Made by a program: the position numbers and the translations under genes. Below, one piece after another: positions 22,102-32,394 of a DNA stretch of 64,000 nucleotides. The notes beneath the pieces are model-generated. The model was not told the DNA's origin. It searched no databases and was given only the letters and a program-made list of their open reading frames with translations. The DNA comes from Reticulitermes speratus (Eukaryota; Arthropoda; Insecta; Blattodea; Rhinotermitidae), in NCBI GenBank assembly GCA_021186555.1, contig JAJKFL010000013.1:30212743-30276742 (forward strand). Reading direction: 5' to 3'. Each line of letters begins with the position of its first letter. Position 1 is the first letter of the stretch.

Positions 22102-23745
22102 TGCTGTTCAGAGCAACTTGGTAACTAGGATAACGTGCATGTAAGTTAGTATGCTGTTCAGAGCAACTTGGTAACGAGGCTATTGTGCGTTTAATTTAGC
22201 ATGCTTTTCAGAGAAACTTGGTAACTAGTCTATTGTGCCTTTAAGTTAGTATGTTGTTCAGAGCAACTTGGTGACTAGGCTATTGTGCGTTTAATTTAGC
22301 ATCCTTTTCAGAGAAACTTGGTAACTAGTCTATTGTGCGTTTAAGTTACCATGCTTTTCAGAGAAACTTGGTAACTAGTCTATTGCGCTTTAAGTTAGTA
22401 TGTTGTTCACAGTAACTTGGTAACTAGGATAATGTGCATGTAAGTTAGTATGCTGTTCAGAGCAACTTGGTAACTAGGCTATTGTGCGTTTAAGTTACCA
22501 TGCTTTTCAGAGAAACTTGGTAACTAGTCTATTGTGCCTTTAAGTTAGTATGTTGTTCAGAGTAACTTGGTAACTAGGATAATGTGCATGTAAGTTAGTA
22601 TGTTGTTCAGAGTAACTTGGTAACTAGGATAATGTGCATGTAAGTTAGTATGCTGTTCAGAGTAACTTGGTAACTAGGATAATGTGCATGTAAGTTAGTA
22701 TGTTGTTCAGAGTAACTTGGTAACTAGGATAATGTGCATGTAAGTTAGTATGTTGTTCAGAGTAACTTGGTAACTAGGATAATGTGCATGTAAGTTACTA
22801 TGCTGTTCAGAGCAACTTGGTAACTAGGCTATTGTTCGTTTAAGTTAGCATGTTGTTCAGAGTAACTTGGTAACTAGGATAACGTGCCATTAAATTAGTA
22901 TGTTGTTCAGAGAAACTTGGTAACTAGGCTATTGTTCGTTTAAGTTAGCATGTTGTTCAGAGTAACTTGGTAACTAGGATAACGTGCCATTAAATTAGTA
23001 TGTTGTTCAGAGAAACTTGGTAACTAGGCTAATATACATTTAAGTTAGTATGTTGTTAAGAGCAACTTGGTAACTAGGATAATGTGCATGTAAGTTACTA
23101 TGCTGTTCAGAGCAACTTGGTAACTAGGCTATTGTTCGTTTAAGTTAGCATGTTGTTCAGAGTAACTTGGTAACTAGGATAACGTTCATGTAAGTTACTA
23201 TGCTGTTCAGAGCAACTTGGTAACTAGGCTATTGTTCGTTTAAGTTAGCATGTTGTTCAGAGTAACTTGGTAACTAGGATAACGTGCCATTAAATTAGTA
23301 GGTTATTCAGAGTAACTTGGTAACTAGGCTAATATACATTTAAGTTAGTATGTTGTTCAGAGCAACTTGGTAACTACGCTAATTTGCATTTAAGTTAATA
23401 TGTTGTTCAGAGTAACTTGGTAACTAGGCTAATATACATTTAAGTTAGTATGTTGTTCAGAGCAACTTGGTAACTACGCTAATTTGCATTTAAGTTAGTA
23501 TGTTGTTCAGAGTAACTTGGTAACTAGGCTAATATACATTTAAGTTAGTATGTTGTTCAGAGCAACTTGGTAACTACGCTAATTTGCATTTAAGTTAGTA
23601 TGTTGTTCAGAGTAACTTGGTAACTAGGCTAATATACATTTAAGTTAGTATGTTGTTCAGAGCAACTGGGTAACTACGCTAATTTGCATTTGTAAACGTG
23701 CGTTCTTCAAAGCAACAGCGTAAATAGGCTAATGCCCATTTATTT
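22102..23745 (+). repeat. 50-bp minisatellite, about 32 units
   Basis: The unit is about TGTTGTTCAGAGTAACTTGG + TAACTAGGATAATGTGCATG + TAAGTTAGTA. Variants of the middle segment (ATAATGTGCATG, CTATTGTTCGTT, ATAACGTGCCAT, CTAATATACATT with CGCTAATTTGCATT) come in ordered runs. The last part alternates two variants as a 100-bp dimer (about 23310-23690). The final unit, to 23745, is degenerate. Confidence 0.95.
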
Positions 23746-24436
23746 CAGTACTTCACTGGACCTTGTCCTGCAGTCGATGTGCCCTGGGAGACCAGCACTG
23801 CTCTCTGTTGTGCTGCAGAGTGCCTTGTGATCCAGGACAATTGTATTAACCTCAGGGTCTTTTGTTGGGCAGGGATCTTTGGATACGGCGAGACAGACTG
23901 CTGTACTTTGGTGACAGTAACTAACACATTTGGTACTTGAGAGACTGATTTATTAAGTATAAGAAAGAAGGCATACAGGGTGTTTCTGCTAAAGCAGATT
24001 ATGATAGCACTGATAATTGATTGTCTTTGAGTCTGACGCTTTAATATACGATCACTGATCACTGATCACGTTAACAACTGAACTTTTACTAGCCAAGTGC
24101 CAACAGGAATTAACAGCAGCACGCAGCACTGAAAAATAGCGGCAAGGAGTCCAAAAAGAATTGTGGCGAAAGCCCAAAAGGAACCTGGCGACGAAAAGCA
24201 CAAAAGTGCAACTGACAGGAAATGCCCGTCACTGAGTGGGGGCAAACCCCAGTGAAACATCCACTATATTATGCTCTTTAAAATAAATCGTTAAAACTAG
24301 ACTTATTTGAAGTTACTTAAAAGTGTAAGCTGTCTAAAATAGTTGGCAAGTAGATTTGTCTAAAATCCAGTTTAACATTAAGAAGATCTGCATTTTTCTC
24401 CACATAATGGATTTATGTATTTTTTAAATTTAAAAT
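23746..24436. other. Unrecognised stretch, possible decayed transposon
   Basis: Bounded by TTCACTGGACCTTG (about 23752) and the inverted-looking CAAACCCCAGTGAAA (about 24243-24257), which may be a weak terminal inverted repeat. Two minus-strand frames (23745-24062, 24066-24260) are hydrophobic in part but match no family I know. A TGATCAC triplet repeat lies near 24050-24068. Confidence 0.25.
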
Positions 24437-24668
24437 AGTTAAAGATGCCCCTGTCCATGTCATGAAGGCATACGGGGGGATAGAAGTATAGAGCCACCCA
24501 CTTTTAACCTTTGCACTAGATGGAGATGAATGGTGAACATCACGCCCCGGCCGCTTTACCCCCGGGAAAGGAACCCGGTATCCATTGAATAGAAGGCTGG
24601 GTGGGCCCCAGAGCCAGCCTTGACACTTTTACAGAAGACAAAATATTTTTCCCCTGCCGGGATTTAAG
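24437..24668 (-). mobile_element. SINE family B, copy lacking the tRNA-like head
   Basis: The body motifs of family B are present in reverse: CATGAAGGCATACGGGG, CACGCCCCGGCCGCTTTACC, CCCGGGAAAGGAACCCGG and GCTGGGTGGGCCCCAG. The sequence reaches CCTGCCGGGATTTAAG, where the B box begins to fail, so the head is truncated. Confidence 0.8.
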
Positions 24669-24969
24669 TGTTTCTTAAGATTTTACGAATTAACAGTGAT
24701 TATTTCCTTAAACATTTGTAATGCAAAATGTCTCTGTATACTGTGACGTGTAGGAAGTGAACTTCACCAGATGTCTTATTTCGATTCATCTCAGGCTTCA
24801 GCATGCATTAAGATTGTTCTACCACCTGCCAACATGATTAAAATTGTCCGTGGTTTTTCTCGGTGTCGGTATAGACCATGATTTGGCAGTTAAATCCATG
24901 TTGCACTGCGTGCTGTGTGTGCATCCGCCCCAATATTATCTTCAAAGTCAACATACACCTTGTATTTTT
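24669..24969. other. Unrecognised non-coding stretch
   Basis: Nothing recognised in about 300 bases. Confidence 0.35.
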
Positions 24970-24979
24970 CAATCAAAAC

Positions 24980-25022
24980 CAGCTACGTGTTTCGGCTAAT
25001 GAATATCTATCATCAAGCTGAC
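24980..25022 (-). ncRNA. Hammerhead-like motif, degenerate arm
   Basis: Minus strand: stem I strand CAGC, core UUGAUGA (C to U at the first core base), a poorly pairing stem II ending UUAGCC, then GAAACACGUA and stem I strand GCUG. The first core base and stem II are damaged, so activity is unlikely. Confidence 0.5.
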
Positions 25023-25217
25023 CACAAACGTAAAAGGGAAATGTGTACATCTGCATTAGATGTATTAGATCTCAAAACCTTACAAATAGAATGTCATACA
25101 ACATTTTATTCTTAAGGCTGCGTGTTTTAGGTACGTATTTTATATAACACTATATTTTAAGGTTTGACATATCATACCTGTTATGCAGCTGTAACATTTC
25201 CTTTTTGTTTTTGTGGT

Positions 25218-25258
25218 CAGCCTGATGATGGCTATTCGTTAGCCGAAACGTGTAGCTG
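25218..25258 (+). ncRNA. Hammerhead ribozyme-like motif, best preserved
   Basis: Plus strand: stem I CAGC (25218-25221), core CUGAUGA (25222-25228), an extra U, stem II GGCUA-UUCGU-UAGCC, core GAAA, CGUGUA, then GCUG, which pairs fully with CAGC. Cleavage would be predicted after the A of GUA. Stem III (ACGUGU) is near-palindromic and has no loop, so a dimeric fold would be needed. The extra U between the core and stem II is the one departure from consensus and is shared by every copy in the window. Confidence 0.7.
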
Positions 25259-25284
25259 TTTTTCTTTAGAAATAAAACGTGTTT

Positions 25285-25504
25285 GTAATGAGTGTATTAT
25301 ACCGCTGGTTGTATTGTAATGAGTGTATTATACCGCTGGTTGTATTTTAATGAGTGTATTATACCTCTGGTTGTATTGTAATGAGTGTATTATACCTCTG
25401 GTTGTATTGTAATGAGTGTATTATACCGCTAGTTGTATTGTAATGAGTGTATTATACCTCTGGTTGTATTGTAATGAGTGTATTATACCTCTGGTTGTAT
25501 TGTA
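25285..25504 (+). repeat. 31-bp minisatellite, 7 units
   Basis: The unit GTAATGAGTGTATTATACC + GCTGGTTGTATT (GC or TC at the join) repeats seven times and begins 15-25 bases after the foldback element. Confidence 0.95.
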
Positions 25505-26059
25505 AACACAACAGGACTGAATAACCTTAAGGTTAGCTTCAAAATTCCCATCCAAAATCAGCCCTTCAAACATTATCAAAATCTTCTCACACAGCAGCCC
25601 CAAACACATAAGTCAGTCTAATGCTCAAACTCTTTCCTCTGCCGCATCATACTAGCACTGTCCTTCCCTTCGCCTTACCTCTATTATTCCCCATAGCTCT
25701 AAATTACTTCCAGCCTGCATGTACCAGAAGGACGAGCGGGGAAAACCTGGGGACTACCAGAGCAATATTGTCCCTCTCTCCAACAGTAGGCTTCCTATAG
25801 CATTACTCTCTTCCCTCTCGTTTCCAGTCTCTCACTGTTTCTCTCCTTCTGTTTGTTTACCTACAGAAGTCAGTAGCTTCTAAATTCGGTAAATCTGCAG
25901 GCGCCCGGAGCGACGTGTGTGTGAAGAAGTGGATATTAACGTGGGGTGTGTGAACCCCAGCAGGTGCGAGACAAGTCAAATCATACTCAATGATACTATG
26001 AATTAAAACAAATACTTAGCACGCTTGCTTTCATTTCATACTTAGTCTCTACTTTACAA
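25505..26059. other. Unrecognised non-coding stretch
   Basis: No gene or known repeat recognised. It is pyrimidine-rich between about 25620 and 25860. Confidence 0.4.
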
Positions 26060-26570
26060 ACAATCAGGCAATGTAGGCGCGTTCGCGTAACCATTCTTGC
26101 CCTGCAAAGTAAGGGCACTAAGTATTCTGAGTGTGTGTCTGTAGCCTTAGTTATACAGCATGCACAGCGCATGCGCCGTATTATATTGTCATCTGTGGCC
26201 TGTCTGGCTGTACCATATTTTTCCACATTATCTCATAAATGGCACGATTTTTGGAAAAAAGTTATTGAACATAAAATGTGTGTTTTGATTTCTATATAAA
26301 TTTTGTCTGAAACATTTCTCACTCCAAGAAGAATTTAGCGCGATATTATCATAAACGTACATAGGTCTTTATGTAAAGTATCCGTTATTGTTGTCAGACT
26401 TCAATGAAACTTGAAATTTGTTGACAGATTTTCGAAAAATCCTCAGCTATCAAATTTAATAAAAATCCGTCCTGTGGAAGCCGAGTTATTCTATGCGGAT
26501 GGACGGACGGATAGACAGACATGAAGAAGCTAATAGTCGCTTGTCGCAATTTTGCGAAAGCACCTAAAAA
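26060..26570 (-). repeat. Dispersed repeat family A, copy 2
   Basis: An inverted copy of the block at 1525. It includes GGCGCGTTCGCGTAACC, GCGCATGCGCCGTATTATAT and CCGCATAGAATAACTCGG on the reading strand, and its 5' side begins TTTTTAGGTGCTTTCGCAAA on the minus strand. This gives the clearest view of the family's 5' boundary. Confidence 0.8.
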
Positions 26571-26886
26571 CTAACATAGTGTGACAATGTTTTATTGCGG
26601 ACTCAAAAATTTATTTTGAAACTTGAACTGCGAGGTGCAATGAAGCTCATGAATTACTGTCTAAACAGAAGCAAGTAAATGTTTTATACATTCTAACGTC
26701 GTGTATGTGAGATATAATTTATTGTGCCTCTCTTATACATCAACAGCTATGGTATGTAAACTGCGACAAACTGCCAATCACAGGACCGCAGGGTCGTGAC
26801 TCATATATTGCAGTTTAAAGATTCGCGTACTTTAAGCCATGAATGCATTGTTTTTAAACTACTCTGATGTTACTTAAAGCAGAACA
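26571..26886. other. Spacer and first copy of array flank
   Basis: Mostly unrecognised. The last 70 bases (AAAGATTCGCGTACTTTAAG, CCATGAATGCATTG, CTCTGATGTTACTTAAAGCA) recur in shortened form at about 27130-27195, just before the second block of the same minisatellite. Confidence 0.5.
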
Positions 26887-27443
26887 TGTGATGCTTCAAT
26901 GTTACTGACCAGCAAAGTGTGATGCTTCAATGTTACTGACCAGCAAAGTGTGATGCTTCAATGTTACTGACCAGCAAAGTGTGATGCTTCAATGTTACTG
27001 ACCAGCAAAGTGTGATGCTTCAATGTTACTGACCAGCAAAGTGTGATTGCCCCTTTTGTTACTCACAGCTAAGTGTAGACTGCTGCAATGCATCACTGAC
27101 CAGCAAGGTGTGATGCTTCAATGTTATGCAGTAAAGATTCGGTTACTTACCATGCAATGATGTTTTTAAATACTCTGATGTTACTAAGCAGAACATGTGA
27201 TGCTTCAATGTTACTGACCAGCAAAGTGTGATGCTTCAATGTTACTGACCAGCAAAGTGTGATGCTTCAATGTTACTGACCAGCAAAGTGTGATGCTTCA
27301 ATGTTACTGACCAGCAAAGTGTGATGCTTCAATGTTACTGACCAGCAAAGTGTGATGCTTCAATGTTACTGACCAGCAAAGTGTGATGCTTCAATGTTAC
27401 TGACCAGCAAAGTGTGATGCTTCAATGTTACTGACCAGCAAAG
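26887..27443 (+). repeat. 31-bp minisatellite in two blocks with duplicated flank
   Basis: The unit TGTGATGCTTCAATGTTACT + GACCAGCAAAG repeats about five times (26887-27047) and exactly eight times (27196-27443). Between them lie degenerate units and a second copy of the unique left flank, with several single-base losses. The array ends directly at the LINE fragment. Confidence 0.93.
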
Positions 27444-27444
27444 A

Positions 27445-27977
27445 CAGACTAAAAGTGGAAACAGATGTTATTACTCCATGCAAAACATGCTCAAGTCCAA
27501 AAATATCAGCAGAAATACTAAAATAAGAATTTACACAACGATACTCAGACCGATAGTTATGTACGGCTCAGAATGATGGGTAATGACCGTGAGAGAAGAA
27601 GAATGGCTGTTACGATGGGAAAGGAAAATCTTAAGAAAGATATTTGGAGCAACGAACGATAAAGATGGTTGGAGAATGAGAAAAAATATAGAGATAAAAG
27701 AATTGTTCAAACATCCAGATATAGTTGTGACAATTAAGACGGGGAGAATAAGGTGGGCAGTCATGTCCAGAGAATGCCGGAAACAAGGAGTGTTAAGAAA
27801 GTTTTTTTTTTAGGAAAACCTGATGGGAGAAGAAGCGGTAGACCCAGGAAAAGATGGTTAGATGACTTAGAGAAGGACCTCAGAAAGCTAGGAGTTAAAG
27901 GATGGAGAAGGAAGGCTGAGGACCGAGAGGAATGGAGGCATGTGGTCAAGAAGGCCGAGGCCCTACATGGGCTGTAG
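27445..27977 (+). pseudogene. Non-LTR retrotransposon C-terminal fragment
   Basis: Frame one reads SGNRCYYSMQNMLKSKNIS, then RNTKIRIYTTILRPIVMYGS. An in-frame TGA follows where CET would be expected before W, then EEEWLLRWERKILRKIFGA. Near 27800 a run of T shifts the frame. The product then continues as GKPDGRRSGRPRKRWLDDLE and GWRRKAEDREEWRHVVKKAE, ending ALHGL and a stop at 27975-27977. This is the region after the reverse-transcriptase core in arthropod LINEs. There is one stop and one frameshift, and the upstream core is missing. The 5' edge is exactly the minisatellite junction. Confidence 0.85.
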
Positions 27978-28176
27978 CGCCGACCAGAAGAAGAGAAGAA
28001 AGACAAACTAAAGATTATTTCCCCTATGCACGTCACTAAAACGTAAGAATTGACCAAGCACTTATTCACAGTTCTGCCAAAAATGTCTGACTATACGGCA
28101 TGTATTATGTATTACTGCTTTCTGCATTAGAATATACAGAGTAGGGCGGAGATGGAACGGCTTTAAACTGCCGTGT
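27978..28176. other. Probable LINE 3' end and spacer
   Basis: The A/G-rich run CCGACCAGAAGAAGAGAAGA directly after the stop is the likely 3' untranslated end of the LINE. The rest is unrecognised. Confidence 0.4.
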
Positions 28177-28751
28177 AATTTGTATTATTCTTACCGTGCA
28201 TATTCTTACGATCTGTAGTCTACATCCATCAACAATTTGTATTATTCATACCGTGCATATTCTTACGATCTGTAGTCTACATCCATCAACAATTTGTATT
28301 ATTCATACCGTGCATATTCTTACGATCTGTAGTCTACATCCATCAACAATTTGTATTATTCATACCGTGCATATTCTTACGATCTGTAGTCTACATCCAT
28401 CAACAATTTGTATTATTCATACCGTGCATATTCTTACGATCTGTAGTCTACATCCATCAACAATTTGTATTATTCATACCGTGCATATTCTTACGATCTG
28501 TAGTCTACATCCATCAACAATTTGTATTATTCATACCGTGCATATTCTTATGATCTGTAGTCTACATCCATCAACAATTTGTATTATTCATACCGTGCAT
28601 ATTCTTACGATCTGTAGTCTACATCCATCAACAATTTGTATTATTCATACCGTGCATATTCTTACGATCTGTAGTCTACATCCATCAACAATTTGTATTA
28701 TTCATACCGTGCATATTCTTATGATCTGTAGTCTACATCCATCAACAATTT
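28177..28751 (+). repeat. 57-bp minisatellite, about 10 units
   Basis: The unit AATTTGTATTATTCATACCG + TGCATATTCTTACGATCTGT + AGTCTACATCCATCAAC repeats nearly perfectly. Because 57 is 3 times 19, one frame stays open (28196-28822, 208 codons, a 19-residue repeat), but it has no features of a real protein. Confidence 0.96.
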
Positions 28752-29110
28752 TGCATATAATGCACACCGGTTTCTTTACTTTGTTGAGTGTGTCTATTCA
28801 TGCACATTGTTGTGATGTATGATTTCGTGCATATTGTTTGAATATCATAGTTATATCATCAAAATTTGTATTTGCATCTAGTGCCTTTTGCGTATGTCAT
28901 TCTACGATCTTTTAGGTTGTTACACACAGTCATGACAATTTTATTATTAGCATATCCGTGCATATTCTACGAAATCGTGCGTTATAATCCATCACAAGCA
29001 ATATTTATTTTTCATACCGGTGTTATTCTTATTACTCTAGTTGTCTATCAAACGTTGTTTCAACGTATAATTGACAAACTCCAGGGGGTCTTCTTGAGAG
29101 TGTGAGTTGT
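28752..29110 (+). repeat. Degenerate continuation of the 57-bp array
   Basis: Words of the unit persist with heavy change: CGTGCATATTGTTTG, CGTGCATATTCTACGA, AATCCATCACAAGCAATATT, TTTCATACCGGTGTTATTC. This looks like the eroded edge of the array. Confidence 0.55.
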
Positions 29111-29477
29111 GTCTTATTGTGTGCAATTGTTGGTGGATGTACTGATTTCATGTTATTGGTTTCGAATAATACCCAATATTATTATTATTAAAATACATAT
29201 TCTGCATCTAGTGCCTTTGTCGTATGTCACCTCAGGGGCTCACATCGCCACCATGTTTACGGTTGTTAACACACGATGTTTCATGTACAATATTTACTTC
29301 ATATTCAAGACATATCACTGTATCAAATTTCACACACACATCAGTGCGTTAATAATTAGCGCCATCACACCAGAAGCTAAATTTATTTTTTCCCATACTT
29401 CGGAATGTTATTACTTTAAATTTTACAAACATAAGATTGCTATCAAAGCTGCTTGTTTTACCAACGTAAATTACAGT
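29111..29477. other. Unrecognised non-coding stretch
   Basis: AT-rich. A 131-codon plus-strand frame (29109-29504) has no signature. Nothing else recognised. Confidence 0.35.
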
Positions 29478-29760
29478 AACTCCATGGAGCAGAGTCCTTC
29501 TTGAGAAGCTAACAGGTCCTCAGCTAGTCAAGAAATTCCCCGCGTTTTATGGAACCCGAAGGTTCATTACCGCATTCACAACAGCCCCGCCACCTATCCC
29601 CTATCCTGAACCATATCAATCCAGTCCATGCCCCCCCATCCCACTTTTTAAAGATCCATTGTTAACATTATCCTCCCATCTACGCCTTGGTCTTCCCAAC
29701 ATATTACAATAATTCCATTTAGGACTTACAATGAAGAGGCGCTGGTGTCGCTGCCTAGGT
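29478..29760 (-). pseudogene. LINE C-terminal and 3' untranslated fragment
   Basis: The minus strand encodes LGRPRRRWEDNVN and SGMGGHGLD, the conserved zinc-poor C-terminal tail of the LINE family also seen at 14373. A stop and the shared 3' tail follow (GAGGACCTGTTAGCTTCTCA, GAAGGACTCTGCTCCATGG). It is truncated upstream. Confidence 0.75.
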
Positions 29761-30334
29761 GTCGTCCGCCTTATTATTGCTAGTGACTGCAGGAAGCTGG
29801 TTATGCAGGCGTTTGGGTGTGCATTCATACGTAGTCTTGTGAAAATCGGTCATATACTACAAATATTGAAATTTGAGCAGGACAGCAGGACACACACAAC
29901 AGGGCCGACCCGAAACATGTTGGCAGGTTAATAATTTGGCGCCCCTTCAAACTGATATTATATAAAATTTTCGGCCTAGGACAGGAAAAGCCAAATTTTG
30001 AAGCAGTGTGCCCAAATTTGGATAATTTGCGGAGAAATTTTTCTGTGTACAAACCTGAGGTTACTAGCACCATATTTGTGGGTATTTCAGTGACGTCTTA
30101 GCGCCCCTTAAAAGGTTGGCGCCCCGGGCAGCTGCGGCCGGCTGGTCCCACCCTTAGCCCGGCCACGCGCACACAACACACAACTCTACCCACTTATTTA
30201 CAGGGAGAACGGAAGCTGAAATATTATAAATATATCACTAATTGTTTTTTCTTTTGCCATATGAGAAACGTAAATTGAATCTCCACCGCTTCTGTTCAGT
30301 TTTTTCATCCAGGCAGTTAACTCACATAATGAGT
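29761..30334. other. Unrecognised stretch with GC-rich insert
   Basis: GGCGCCCC appears near 29939 and again near 30118, with CAGCTGCGGCCGGCTGG following. This may be an unclassified repeat, but no second full copy is in the window. Confidence 0.35.
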
Positions 30335-30640
30335 AAAGGTAAAGGTAAAGGTTGTCCCTATACAGACCTGGACAGGCCCTTAGGTTTCCAGGAGGTTGAG
30401 GCTCCCAGACTTCTAGACAATCAGCACATGAAGGTGGTAAGGTTGTCAGCCCTAAGCACCGGCCGCCTTTACCTCCAGGAAATATTCCTGGTACTCATTT
30501 CTGTTAGAGGCTGAGTCGACCCCAGGGCCATAGTGCGGACTGGAAGGATTATGTCAATGAAAAATTCCAGTAATCGAACCCTCGACCTTCCGGCTTGTAG
30601 CGCAGTGCCTCAACCAACGCACCACCGCGTGTCCTTCACA
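30335..30640 (-). mobile_element. tRNA-derived SINE, family C, complete copy
   Basis: Minus strand: the head is GGACACGCGGTGGTGCGTTG + GTTGAGGCACTGCGC with B box GAGGGTTCGATTACTGG. The body includes GGCCCTGGGGTCGACTCAGC, ACCAGGAATATTTCCTGG, GGCCGGTGCTTAGGGCTGAC and AGGGCCTGTCCAGGTC, and a 3' end of repeated ACCTTT. A second copy is at 56187 and a truncated one at 50875. Confidence 0.85.
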
Positions 30641-30719
30641 TAATGAGTATATTTTCTACTTATTGTATTTGTAAGAAATATATTTTGTCGACGAGCCAAT
30701 GTCATTTCCTTCTCAATGT

Positions 30720-31010
30720 GAAAGGTAAAAGGTAAAGGTAAAGGTCTCCCTAGAACAGGCCATGAAGGCCCAGAGGGGGAGTAGAGGTATAGATCTACTC
30801 TTTCTTTAACCTCGGCGCTAGATGGGGGTGGGTGGTCAAAGCCACGCCCCGGCCGCTTTACCCCCGGGAATGACCCGGGGCCCATTGTATAGAGGCATGG
30901 GTGGGCCCCAGGGCCGGTCTGGACTGGTGCTGAAAATTTCGCCCCACCGGGATTCGATCCCCGGACTCCAGCCTTTAACCTGGATGTAATTCCCACTCAG
31001 TCGCTGTGTT
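30720..31010 (-). mobile_element. tRNA-derived SINE, family B, complete copy
   Basis: Minus strand: the head ends with B box GGGGATCGAATCCCGG, preceded by a diverged A-box region. The body carries CAGTCCAGACCGGCCCTGGG, CCCGGGTCATTCCCGGGGGT and CGGCCGGGGCGTGGCTTTGA, then CTACTCCCCCTCTGGGCCTT, ending in CTTTACC repeats. Same family as 24437, 32395, 35033, 41116 and 63013. Confidence 0.85.
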
Positions 31011-31579
31011 GGTTCCGTTTAAGAGGGCCGAGCGGGTCAGTTCGGAGACTTCCTGAATGTCCGCCCGTCTGCCGGTTGATTATTTCAAAAAGGACAAGTC
31101 GTGTGGAGAAGGTCAGTTACTTCACTAGTGAAAATCAAACATGGCTTTCAGGCGTGAGCACGTATGTTATTCTTGCGCACGAGGCGGGACTGAAGAAGGG
31201 TGAGAGGTCATGACCCCACACGCTAATGGCCGCTCAAAACGACTGACGTCATTGTTCAGCTCTTTACCGGCCATTTTGTTTAAAGTGGGGCATTACAGCA
31301 GGGCGTTTGGGAAAAGAGGCGCCTCCTTCTTGCTCCCTCCATACGCCCCTGCCCCTACTGTCTTATGTGACCTGGCACGAGCTTTTCACGCCGGAGTTCG
31401 CGGGCCGCGAGTTGCCGAGTGCTTACAAACGGAGACTGAGGTCATTGAGGCATCCTCCTTCTGCTGCCTATGTAATCTTACTAACATAAAACTGTTAAAA
31501 CCAAGTGGTAAATATATATACCACCTGATTGCGTGTAATATTACGACACGTGTTTTACCCACGTAATATATTCACGTGT
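31011..31579. other. Unrecognised stretch with CpG-rich, motif-bearing segment
   Basis: No gene recognised. About 31160-31450 is GC-rich and contains AGGTCATGACCC (31205-31216) and TGACGTCA (31244-31251). The latter is a perfect CREB/ATF site, the former a nuclear-receptor-like inverted half-site. A short hairpin GGTAAATATATATACC lies near 31507. Confidence 0.4.
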
Positions 31580-31839
31580 GCCGATCCCAGTGGCCGCGCA
31601 GTCTAAGGCGTGGGTTTGCGGTCGCTCGCTTCCTGGGATTGCGGGTTCGAATCATGCCGGAAGCATAGATGTCTGTCTCTTGTGAGTGTTGTGTGTTGTC
31701 AGGTAGAGGTCTTTGCGTCGAGCTGATCACTCGTCCAGAGAAGTCCTACCGAGTGTGGTGTGTCTGCGTGTGATCGTGAAGCCTCGATAATGAGGAGGCC
31801 TAGGCCCCCAAGGGGCTGTCGAGCCATTGGGGAAAAAAT
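31580..31839 (+). mobile_element. SINE family A, third copy
   Basis: Head GCCGATCCCAGTGGCCGCGC, B box GGTTCGAATCATGCC, body CTCGTCCAGAGAAGTCCTAC and the end CCCCAAGGGGCTGTCGAGCC with an A-rich tail. ATATTC occurs on both sides and may be what is left of the target duplication. Confidence 0.87.
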
Positions 31840-31964
31840 ATTCGTATATTTCTTCTGATGACAGGAACAAACAATGAATATTTTCATCTTTATAATGGAG
31901 AAGATGTTTTCTGCGAGGTAGGAATTTTATGTGTTCAAATTATTTTGATGAATCTTAGGTTTCA

Positions 31965-32135
31965 TAGTTTCGCCTGTGACTGCGGTGCCCGAGTTTCGAT
32001 CACAGGTCTCTCCATGTGAGATTTGTGGTGGACAAAGTGGCACTGGGACAGGTTTTCCTACTAGTGTTTCGGTTTACCCCTGTCGGTATCATTCGACTAA
32101 TGTTGCATAGTCATCTTCATGTTTATATCATTCAT
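31965..32135 (+). mobile_element. SINE family D, plus-strand copy lacking the A box
   Basis: It begins within the tRNA-like head (CTGTGACTGCGGTGCCCGAG, B box GTTTCGATCAC). The body GGACAAAGTGGCACTGGGAC + AGGTTTTCC and the 3' part CCCCTGTCGGTATCATTCG follow, ending at ATCTTCATG. Confidence 0.6.
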
Positions 32136-32222
32136 ATCAGCAGGACAAATTGGAGGAGCCTGGAAAAATTAAAAAAGTGATTCTGTTTCCGAAATCTTGG
32201 AGCGTTGGATAGTAAATACAGA

Positions 32223-32336
32223 CAAAACTAATGTGACCCTATAACAAAACTAATGTCACCCTATAACAAAACTAATGTGACCCTATAACAAAATAATGTG
32301 ACCCTATAACAAAAGTAATGTGACCTATAACAAAAC
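32223..32336 (+). repeat. 22-bp minisatellite, 5 units
   Basis: The unit AAAACTAATGTGACCCTATA + AC repeats five times, with single-base losses in the later units. Confidence 0.9.
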
Positions 32337-32394
32337 TTAATAATTAATTAGTTAATTAAGGCATAGATGGGACGTATGTTTATAATATTTCAAC

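Larger units (their letters stand above)
24970..25270. mobile_element. Foldback element with hammerhead motif in each arm
   Basis: The left arm CAGCTACGTGTTTCGGCTAA, ATCATCAAGCTGACCACAAA and GGGAAATG pairs with the right arm CATTTCC, TTTGTGGTCAGCCTGATGAT and TTAGCCGAAACGTGTAGCTG. The centre is AT-rich and unique. Each strand therefore carries a hammerhead-like motif near its 3' side, as in the elements at 17938 and 36690, although the loop sequences differ. Confidence 0.75.

Noticed and set aside
28196..28822. 208-codon open frame with 19-residue repeats
   Set aside because: It follows entirely from the 57-bp minisatellite (a multiple of three). There is no start context, domain or composition of a real protein.
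29109..29504. 131-codon plus-strand frame
   Set aside because: It runs into LINE 3' sequence and has no family features.
30610..30996. 128-codon minus-strand frame
   Set aside because: It lies across a family B SINE. Similar frames occur in other SINE copies by chance.
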